A stretch of 7,959 nucleotides of DNA from JACTUA01 sp035506435 (GTDB lineage Archaea > Halobacteriota > Methanomicrobia > Methanomicrobiales > JACTUA01), in contig DATJPK010000144.1 in NCBI GenBank assembly GCA_035506435.1, positions 1-7,959 of the forward strand. The letters are read 5' to 3'. The first letter of the stretch is position 1. Each line of letters opens with the position of its first letter. Shown here piece after piece: positions 1 to 4,769 of this stretch. A program made the translations under genes and the position numbers. The notes beneath the pieces were generated by a model that searched no databases, was not told the DNA's origin, and saw only the letters and a list, made by a program, of their open reading frames with translations.

Positions 1-1
1 G

Positions 2-208
2 AAGCAGCTCGCCCTCGAGATCATGGAACGGGAGCTCCTGATCAAGAAGGTCGAGAAGGGCGACCTCGTCCCCGAGGAGGAGCTCCGGAAGAAGCTCGAG
101 AAGGTTCTCGGCATCTCCCTCCTCGAGTCGGCCGAGGACGAGGTGAAGACCGCGAAGGGGAAGGGGATGACCACCACCCTCGGGGATATTATATCGATAA
201 AGAAGTAG
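2..208 (+). CDS. Multiprotein bridging factor 1 (MBF1)-like protein, C-terminal part
   Basis: Only the last 68 codons are present; the start lies before the window. The reading frame is open from base 2 to the TAG at 206-208. The visible part begins inside a Cro/XRE-type helix-turn-helix (LIKKVEKGDLVPEEELRKKL is the end of the HTH_3 domain). It continues with LEKVLGISLLE and ends in TTTLGDIISIKK, close to the TLGD(V/I)xxIKK tail shared by archaeal MBF1 proteins. In that family the protein has an N-terminal zinc ribbon (not visible here) and an HTH, and is thought to contact the basal transcription or translation machinery in the cytoplasm. The family call rests on the HTH end plus the tail; another small HTH regulator is possible but less likely. 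A T-run lies 16 bases past the stop, and the next gene is convergent. Confidence 0.75.
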   Translation, partial: KQLALEIMERELLIKKVEKGDLVPEEELRKKLEKVLGISLLESAEDEVKTAKGKGMTTTLGDIISIKK

Positions 209-224
209 CTTCCGGAAAACAACC

Positions 225-230
225 TTTTTT
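225..230 (+). terminator. T-run terminator after the MBF1-like gene
   Basis: Six consecutive T residues follow the TAG stop (206-208) by 16 bases, within AACCTTTTTTAAAGGG. Archaeal RNA polymerase commonly terminates at such T-runs without needing a strong hairpin. The tract lies in the gap between two convergent genes, where a terminator is expected. Confidence 0.5.
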
Positions 231-252
231 AAAGGGAAAATCCGGATCGCAC

Positions 253-268
253 CCCGCCTGATGGCGGG
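253..268. repeat. Small GC hairpin between convergent genes
   Basis: CCCGCC (253-258) and GGCGGG (263-268) can pair perfectly over a TGAT loop. The hairpin lies between the 3' ends of the MBF1-like gene and the TPR gene. Read on the minus strand it is followed by TTTT (240-237) and TTT (233-231), so it could help end the TPR transcript. This is a structural observation only. Confidence 0.4.
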
Positions 269-300
269 TCGCTCCAGGTCGAGTTCTGATGAACCCTTCC

Positions 301-2406
301 CTATATCTTCCCTTTAATCGTTTCCTTCGCCTTCTCGGTATCGGGGTCGAACTCGATGGCGAGGGACTTCTCGTACGAGGCCACGGCCTCCTGGAGCTTC
401 CCGAGGAACTGGAGGAAGAGGCCCCGGGACCGCCATGCCATCGCGAACTTCGGATTGAGCGCGATGGCCTTGTCGATGTCCTTCATCGCCTCGTTGAAGT
501 CCCGGAGGATGCCATGGACGCAGCCCTTGCTGTGCCAGAACTCGGGGACGGTGTCGTCGATCTCCACCGCCTTGTTGAAGGACATGAGGGACTTCTCGTA
601 CTTCTTCAGCGAAAGGTACGCCACCCCCCGGTTATAGTACGCCTCGGCGTTCCGGGGGTCGGTCTCGAGCGCCTGGTCGAAGGCCTTCACCGCCTCCTCG
701 AACTCGCTCTTGTTGAGGAGGGTGAGCCCGAGGTTGAACCAGGCGCTCGCGTCGTGGGGCCTGATGGCGAGGGCATGCTCGTAGGCGACGACGGCCTCGT
801 CGAACCGGCCCATCATGTCGAGCACGATGCCCTTCCGCACCCAGATGTCGAGGTTTTCCGGCTCGAGCTGGAGGGCCTTGTCAAAGACCGAGGCCGCCTC
901 GACCGGCCGGTCGAGCATGGCAAGGGCACGCCCCTTCCCGACGAGGGCCCCGGGGTTCGTCGGGGCGAAGGAGAGGGCGCTGTCATAGGCGGCAAGGGCG
1001 CCTGTGTAGTTCCCCTTCGCGGTCATGGCGTCCCCGGACCGGGTGTACGCCTCGATGGACCTCCCGTCGCGGATCTCCGGGTGATCGTGGATCACCCCGT
1101 CGAGCGAGACGGCGGCCTCCTCGGGCCTCCCGAGCCGGATGAGGGCCTCGCTCCGGGCGAGCCAGGCCCCGGTGTCCTTCGGGCTGAGCTGGACGAGCCG
1201 GTCCAGGCTCACGAGGGCCTCCTCGATCCTCCCGAGGGCGACGAGCGCCTCGGCCTTTTTCATGAGGACCTCGGTCTCCTCCGGCTCGACGTCGAGGACC
1301 CTGTTGAAGAACCGGATCGCCTCCACGGGCTCGTCCTGCGAGAGGAGGAAGAGCCCCTGGTCCCGCCACTGGTTCAGGTTGAACTGGACGAAGGCGATGC
1401 ACCGCTCGATGGCCCCCTGGAGGAGACCGGCGAGGGAAGGGTCGAGCTCCTTTGCCTTCAGGTACGCCTCGAGAGCCTCCTTGTACTGCCCGGAGAGGAC
1501 GTAGATGTCCCCCTTCCCCTGGAAGACCGAGGCGTCGTCCGGGTTGATGGCGAGCGCCCGGTCGAAGCTTGCCAGGGCCTCGTCGTACCGTCCCAGGATC
1601 TTCAGGGCCACTCCCCTGCCGAACCAGGCGTTCGGGTCGCTCCCGTCGAGGGCGATGGCCTCGTCCATGACCCGCACCGCCCCGTCGTAGTCCCCCTTCT
1701 TGATGAGGAGGATCCCCTTGCTCGTGAGGGCAGGGAGGAGGTGGGGGGAGATCTCGAGGGCCCGCTCGTAAGCGGCGAGGGCCTGGTCCTTCTGGTCCAT
1801 GGAGAGGAGGGCGAGGCCCTTGTGGAGCCAGGCCTCGGCATCCTTCGGGTTGAGGGCAAGGGCCTTTTCGAAGAGCTCGATGGCGTCCCCCGCCTTTCCC
1901 ATCATCGCAAGGGCCTTCCCCTTCTGGACCCAGGCGATGGTGTTCCGGAAGTCCAGGTCGAGGACCAGGTCGAAGCACTCGATCCCCTCCTCGTGCCGGC
2001 CGAGCTTCACGAGGGCGATCCCCTTGTTGAGGAGGGAGGTCACGTCGGCCGGGTCGATGGCGAGCGCCCGGTCAAAGGACTGGATGGCCTCCCCGACCCT
2101 GCCGAGGTAGATCTCGGTGATCCCCTTGTTCCTGAGGACGAGGGCGTTCCCGGGGTCGAGCTTCAGGGCCTCCTCGAAGGCGGCATGGGCCTCCTCGTAC
2201 TTCCCGAGGACGGTGAGGGTGCCTCCCTTGTTCAGCCACGCGGTCGCATCGGCAGGGTTCTTGTCGAGGGCGGCGTCGAACCGGTCAAGGGCGTCGGCGT
2301 ACTTCCCGAGAGTGTACAGGGCGATACCGTCCTGCACGAGCTCCTCTGGGTCCTGGCCCCCGCCGAAGATCGCCCATTTCTCGCCGTCTTCCTCGAGCCG
2401 GTTCAT
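301..2406 (-). CDS. Large TPR-repeat protein (about 19 tetratricopeptide repeats)
   Basis: The 701-residue protein is almost entirely 34-residue TPR units with the usual pattern (xAWxxKGxAL..LGRYxEAxxxFDxALxxxP). By eye there are nine units at residues 19-325, a short break (about 326-341, AGLLQGAIERCIAFVQ), and ten more to about 689, units 12 and 13 being slightly longer than 34. A short charged tail (TEKAKETIKGKI) follows. No signal peptide, membrane segment or catalytic domain is visible, so it is probably a soluble cytoplasmic scaffold. TPR solenoids bind peptides or partner proteins; nothing here names the partner. ATG (2404-2406) is the only usable start: no ATG/GTG/TTG lies between it and the upstream in-frame TAA at 2455-2457. 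GGAGG sits 2 bases before it, and a second purine-rich GGGAGGGG lies slightly further up. The gene is divergent from tpiA and convergent with the MBF1-like gene. Large TPR proteins are frequent in methanogens but mostly uncharacterised. Confidence 0.9.
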   Translation of the reverse strand: MNRLEEDGEKWAIFGGGQDPEELVQDGIALYTLGKYADALDRFDAALDKNPADATAWLNKGGTLTVLGKYEEAHAAFEEALKLDPGNALVLRNKGITEIYLGRVGEAIQSFDRALAIDPADVTSLLNKGIALVKLGRHEEGIECFDLVLDLDFRNTIAWVQKGKALAMMGKAGDAIELFEKALALNPKDAEAWLHKGLALLSMDQKDQALAAYERALEISPHLLPALTSKGILLIKKGDYDGAVRVMDEAIALDGSDPNAWFGRGVALKILGRYDEALASFDRALAINPDDASVFQGKGDIYVLSGQYKEALEAYLKAKELDPSLAGLLQGAIERCIAFVQFNLNQWRDQGLFLLSQDEPVEAIRFFNRVLDVEPEETEVLMKKAEALVALGRIEEALVSLDRLVQLSPKDTGAWLARSEALIRLGRPEEAAVSLDGVIHDHPEIRDGRSIEAYTRSGDAMTAKGNYTGALAAYDSALSFAPTNPGALVGKGRALAMLDRPVEAASVFDKALQLEPENLDIWVRKGIVLDMMGRFDEAVVAYEHALAIRPHDASAWFNLGLTLLNKSEFEEAVKAFDQALETDPRNAEAYYNRGVAYLSLKKYEKSLMSFNKAVEIDDTVPEFWHSKGCVHGILRDFNEAMKDIDKAIALNPKFAMAWRSRGLFLQFLGKLQEAVASYEKSLAIEFDPDTEKAKETIKGKI

Positions 2407-2466
2407 ACCCTCCGGTCCCCTCCCTGCCCGCCGGTGGGCGCGGAATTCGCTGTGTTATGGTGAGAA

Positions 2467-2493
2467 CGGAAAAAACCCGTCATCCGTTTTCCG
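2467..2493. repeat. Inverted repeat in the TPR gene upstream region
   Basis: CGGAAAA (2467-2473) and TTTTCCG (2487-2493) form a 7-bp inverted repeat with a 13-base spacer. It lies in the divergent TPR/tpiA region, on the TPR side, about 60-90 bases before the TPR start codon. It could be an operator or a leader hairpin; no other evidence supports either. Confidence 0.3.
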
Positions 2494-2535
2494 CCGTAGA
2501 GCGGAGAAGCCCCTGATAACTAAGTGATCTTATTA

Positions 2536-2544
2536 TTTTATATA
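2536..2544 (+). promoter_or_regulatory. TATA box for tpiA
   Basis: TTTTATATA is the only strong A/T block in this GC-rich intergenic region. Its centre lies about 36 bases before the tpiA ATG. With the usual archaeal distance of about 25 bases from TATA centre to start site, transcription would begin near 2566 and give a leader of about 11 bases. Read on the minus strand the same block is TATATAAAATAATAAG, so it might also serve the divergent TPR gene, with a leader of roughly 110 bases. Confidence 0.6.
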
Positions 2545-2576
2545 GTTCGTGATTATCGATTCCTACAGGGAACCGT

Positions 2577-3263
2577 ATGGCAGAGCCTTTCATCCTCATC
2601 AACTGCAAGGCCTTCCCCCAGGGCATGGGGAGCCGCGGGCAGCTCATTGCCGAGGCGGCCGAGGCGGTCATGGAGGAGAGCGGGGTGCGGATCGGGATGG
2701 CGCCGGTGTATACCGAGATCCACCCTATCTCCCACCACTTCCGGATACCGGTCTATGCCCAGCACATCGACGGGGTCGAGCCGGGGGCCTTCACCGGCCA
2801 CGTGACCGCGGCCGCGGTCAGGCATGCCGGGGCCGTCGGGACCCTCATCAACCACTCGGAGCGGCGGCTCACCCTCGCTCAGATCGAGGCCGCCGTGAAG
2901 GCCGCCCGGGCCGCCCGGCTCGAGTCGGTGGTCTGCACGAACAACGACCCGACCACGGCTGCGGCCTCGGCCCTCGGCCCCGACTTCGTGGCCGTCGAGC
3001 CTCCCGAGCTCATCGGGAGCGGGATCTCGGTGTGCAAGGCGGACCCCGGGATCATTACAAGGTCGGTCGAGGCGGCACGGAAGGTAAACCCGCAGGTGAA
3101 GGTCCTCACGGGCGCCGGGATCCAGTCGGGGGACTGCGTGAAGACGGCCCTCGACCTCGGGACGAACGGGGTCCTCCTCGCGTCCTCGGTGGTAAAGGCC
3201 GAGGACCCGGCGAAGGTGCTCCGCGACCTCGTCTCCCTCGTCTCGGTCACGAAAAAAGCGTGA
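2577..3263 (+). CDS. tpiA: Triosephosphate isomerase, archaeal type
   Basis: TpiA interconverts dihydroxyacetone phosphate and glyceraldehyde 3-phosphate in gluconeogenesis/glycolysis in the cytoplasm. At 228 residues it matches the shortened archaeal TIM-barrel form (about 220-230 residues; bacterial enzymes are about 250). Expected active-site positions are present: N9 and K11 in ILINCKAF, H93 in INHSERR, and the catalytic glutamate E141 followed by the loop-6 region in VAVEPPELIGSG. The phosphate-binding segments TGAGI (178-182) and NGVLLASSVVKAEDP (197-211) are also present. The ATG at 2577 has only a weak AGGGA ribosome site, but it lies about 11 bases from the predicted transcription start and gives a family-like N-terminus. 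The gene is divergent from the TPR gene. Its last 17 bases overlap the end of the convergent HTH-CBS gene, so it has no room for its own terminator outside that gene. Confidence 0.96.
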   Translation: MAEPFILINCKAFPQGMGSRGQLIAEAAEAVMEESGVRIGMAPVYTEIHPISHHFRIPVYAQHIDGVEPGAFTGHVTAAAVRHAGAVGTLINHSERRLTLAQIEAAVKAARAARLESVVCTNNDPTTAAASALGPDFVAVEPPELIGSGISVCKADPGIITRSVEAARKVNPQVKVLTGAGIQSGDCVKTALDLGTNGVLLASSVVKAEDPAKVLRDLVSLVSVTKKA

Positions 3264-3801
3264 TGAGGTCGTGCTTCGTGATGACGCCGGCCACCCGGCC
3301 GCCGTCCACGACGAGCACCGCGTGGTTTTCCCGGAGGAGGGAGACCGCGTCCCTGACGTCCGCCTCGAGAGGCACGGTGGGAAACCCCGGCTCCATGAAG
3401 TCCCGGACCGGCCGGTCCCCCGAGGCATGCATCCCGCCTTCCTCGAGCGCCGAAACAATGGCAGACTCCGAGATACACCCGACCGGGTTCCCTGCCTCGA
3501 CCACCGGGAGCTGCGAGACATCGTTTTTCTCCATTATTTCCACGGCACGGGACACCGGGTCGGCCGGCCCGACGGTGTAGACCGGCGTGTGCATCACTTC
3601 CCGGGCCCGGTGGAGGGGCTCCTCTTTCTGCGAGAGGACGGCGACGATCCTCCTGAGGGTGGAGACCCGGGGGTCGACGGATCCCGACTCGATGCGTGCG
3701 ATCATGGACTGGGAGATGCCCGCCTTTTTCGCAAGATCGGTCTGGGTAAGGCCGAGGGTCACCCGGCGGGAGCGGATCTCCTCTGACGTAGGAATATGCA
3801 C
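3247..3801 (-). CDS. XRE-family HTH transcriptional regulator with a C-terminal CBS pair
   Basis: This 184-residue protein has an N-terminal Cro/XRE helix-turn-helix (about residues 7-58, core LTQTDLAKKAGISQSMIARI). It is followed by two CBS motifs (about 66-121, starting AREVMHTPVYTVGPADPV; and about 131-184, VRDFMEPGFPTVPLEADV to GVITKHDLITLF). This architecture is the archaeal group of predicted regulators with C-terminal CBS domains (COG3620-like). CBS pairs usually bind adenine nucleotides or S-adenosyl compounds and so gate the attached domain; the ligand and DNA targets here are unknown. The start is GTG (3799-3801), giving the N-terminus MHIPTSEEIRSRR. No ribosome site precedes it, but a TATA box is centred about 26 bases upstream, which implies a leaderless mRNA. 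The gene lies directly downstream of the RNase P RNA on the same strand, and its 3' end overlaps tpiA by 17 bases. Confidence 0.9.
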   Translation of the reverse strand: MHIPTSEEIRSRRVTLGLTQTDLAKKAGISQSMIARIESGSVDPRVSTLRRIVAVLSQKEEPLHRAREVMHTPVYTVGPADPVSRAVEIMEKNDVSQLPVVEAGNPVGCISESAIVSALEEGGMHASGDRPVRDFMEPGFPTVPLEADVRDAVSLLRENHAVLVVDGGRVAGVITKHDLITLFS

Positions 3802-3822
3802 AAGGAGAATAGAGGAGCCGGA

Positions 3823-3830
3823 CTATATAA
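3823..3830 (-). promoter_or_regulatory. TATA box for the HTH-CBS regulator
   Basis: On the minus strand the sequence reads GGTTATATAGTCC. The TTATATAG core is centred about 26 bases before the GTG start, so the transcription start should fall on or next to the first codon. The bases between (CCGGCTCCTCTATTCTCCTT) are pyrimidine-rich and carry no Shine-Dalgarno site, which fits a leaderless transcript. Confidence 0.65.
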
Positions 3831-3847
3831 CCGCTGCGAATGAAGGT

Positions 3848-4155
3848 GAGTGGGAGGAGTAAGCCCCCTTTTGTTCATGGCGGCATTCAGCTGTGCGCCA
3901 AACCTGGGCGGGCACCAGGCAGCCCATCGCCCGTTTCTGGCTTGCACCCGCAGGGGTTCACCGTTTCAACGCTTCCCGCCGATACGCCTCAGCGAACCGG
4001 TCGCATCACCGGCTTTGCGGCGGGCCGTGCCGTTTCTGTGTCATTGCCGTGGCTCTCGCCACCTGCACCGTGAGTGCAGCTGCGAGCCTGGTCGGTGGGG
4101 GGACTTTCCTCAGCGGCCCCGAGAGGCCACCGTCAGCCGCCCTCTCCCTCTCCTA
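3848..4155 (-). ncRNA. rnpB: RNase P RNA component (archaeal type)
   Basis: RNase P RNA is the catalytic subunit that removes 5' leaders from precursor tRNAs. On the minus strand the conserved regions occur in the right order: GAGGAAAGTCC (CRI, 4111-4101); CRII-like ACACAGAAACGG (4041-4030); CRIII-like TTGAAACGGTGAAC (3969-3956); CRIV-like GGTGCAAGCCAGAAACGGGC (3948-3929); and the CRV-like segment ending GGGGGCTTA (3868-3860). Helices close as expected. In P4, AAG-U-CCCCC pairs with GGGGGCTT, leaving the conserved bulged U at 4103. In P2, GGCGGC (4141-4136) pairs with GCCGCC (3884-3879). P1 pairs GAGAGGGAG (4152-4144) with CTCCCACTC (3856-3848) with one mismatch. P3 is a hairpin between P2 and CRI. 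The length of about 305 nt fits archaeal type A RNAs. Ends are set from P1 and the TATA spacing and may be off by several bases. Confidence 0.93.
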
Positions 4156-4162
4156 TTAATAT
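4154..4162 (+). promoter_or_regulatory. Candidate TATA box for the AMMECR1-tgtA-arcS cluster
   Basis: TATTAATAT on the plus strand is centred about 29 bases before the AMMECR1 ATG (4187). It predicts a transcription start within two or three bases of that codon, so a leaderless or nearly leaderless mRNA. It abuts the predicted 5' end of the RNase P RNA on the other strand. The match to the TTTATATA consensus is moderate. Confidence 0.5.
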
Positions 4163-4171
4163 GTGCGGCCC

Positions 4172-4183
4172 CTTTATTTATTT
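4172..4183 (-). promoter_or_regulatory. TATA box for the RNase P RNA gene
   Basis: The minus strand reads AAATAAATAAAG here, centred near 4178. An offset of about 25 bases places the transcription start near 4152-4153, exactly where the P1 helix of the RNA begins. The same bases lie immediately before the AMMECR1 start codon on the plus strand, so the two promoters interlock. Confidence 0.6.
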
Positions 4184-4186
4184 CGC

Positions 4187-4759
4187 ATGAAGGCGCTCAC
4201 GGAAGAGGAGGGGGCGCAGGCGCTCGCCTTCGCCCGGAAGGCCCTCGAAGCGGCGGTGAAGCGGGAGAAGCTGGTCCCGCCCCGGCTCCCGCCGGTCTTT
4301 GCGGAGAAACGGGGGGTGTTCGTCACCCTGACCGAGGACGGGGAGCTCCGGGGGTGCATCGGCCTCCCGTACCCGGTGATGCCCCTCGCAGAGGCCATTC
4401 CCGAGGCGGCTGCATCGGCGGCACTCGAGGACCCGCGGTTCCCTCCCGTGAGTCCAAGGGAGCTCCCGCGAATCCGGGTAGAGGTGACGGTGCTCTCGGT
4501 CCCCGAGCCCCTGGCCGGCCCCCCCGAGGCACGGGAGTCCTGCGTGAGGGTCGGGGTCCACGGGCTCATCGCGAAAGGCTACGGGACGAGCGGCCTCCTC
4601 CTCCCGCAGGTGGCGACGGAGTACCGGTGGACCGCCTGCGAGTTCCTTGACCATACCTGCGTGAAAGCGGGCCTGCCCCCCGGGTCCTGGAAATCCCCGA
4701 AGGTCGATGTTCTCACCTTCGAGGGGCAGATATTCCACGAGCCCGAGCCCCGGGGCTAG
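4187..4759 (+). CDS. AMMECR1 domain protein
   Basis: This 190-residue protein matches the AMMECR1 family (in bacteria and archaea also called AmmeMemoRadiSam system protein A). Family landmarks: GVFVTL (43-48), the signature LRGCIG (54-59), DPRFPPV (82-88), SGLLLPQVATEY (135-146) and AGLPPGSW (161-168). The family is conserved from archaea to humans, and its cysteine-containing RGCIG motif suggests an enzymatic or RNA-related role, but no reaction is established. No Memo or radical SAM partner lies in this window. ATG 4187 is chosen because it gives MKALTEEEGAQAL, a normal family N-terminus, and fits the TATA spacing. An in-frame GTG at 4163 would overlap the proposed TATA box and add an atypical eight-residue extension. 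tgtA starts 10 bases after the stop, so the two genes are probably co-transcribed and AMMECR1 heads the cluster. Confidence 0.93.
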   Translation: MKALTEEEGAQALAFARKALEAAVKREKLVPPRLPPVFAEKRGVFVTLTEDGELRGCIGLPYPVMPLAEAIPEAAASAALEDPRFPPVSPRELPRIRVEVTVLSVPEPLAGPPEARESCVRVGVHGLIAKGYGTSGLLLPQVATEYRWTACEFLDHTCVKAGLPPGSWKSPKVDVLTFEGQIFHEPEPRG

Positions 4760-4769
4760 GGGAACGCCG

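Noticed and set aside
289..2463. A 724-codon open frame on the plus strand opposite the TPR gene
   Set aside because: It is the antisense shadow of a GC-rich, repetitive gene. Its product is a low-complexity L/V/E/G/P-rich pattern with no domain, while the minus strand encodes clean TPR units.
2549..3580. A 343-codon plus-strand frame across tpiA and the HTH-CBS gene
   Set aside because: It is an out-of-frame, G/R/P-rich reading of tpiA and an antisense reading of the regulator.
3893..4159. An 88-codon plus-strand open frame in the same gap
   Set aside because: It lies entirely opposite the RNase P RNA and shows no protein family features.
4163..4186. GTG 4163 as the AMMECR1 start
   Set aside because: It would place the start codon at the proposed TATA box and add MRPLYLFR, which is foreign to the family; ATG 4187 fits both the family N-terminus and the promoter spacing.
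3850..4650. A 266-codon plus-strand open frame across the 3802-4186 gap and into AMMECR1
   Set aside because: The first part is antisense to the RNase P RNA and the rest is an out-of-frame reading of AMMECR1, rich in G, P, A and R.
4707..4769. ATG 4707 as the tgtA start
   Set aside because: It lies within AMMECR1 and adds a Ser/Pro/Arg-rich extension; ATG 4770 with a nearby AGGGGAA gives the normal TGT N-terminus.
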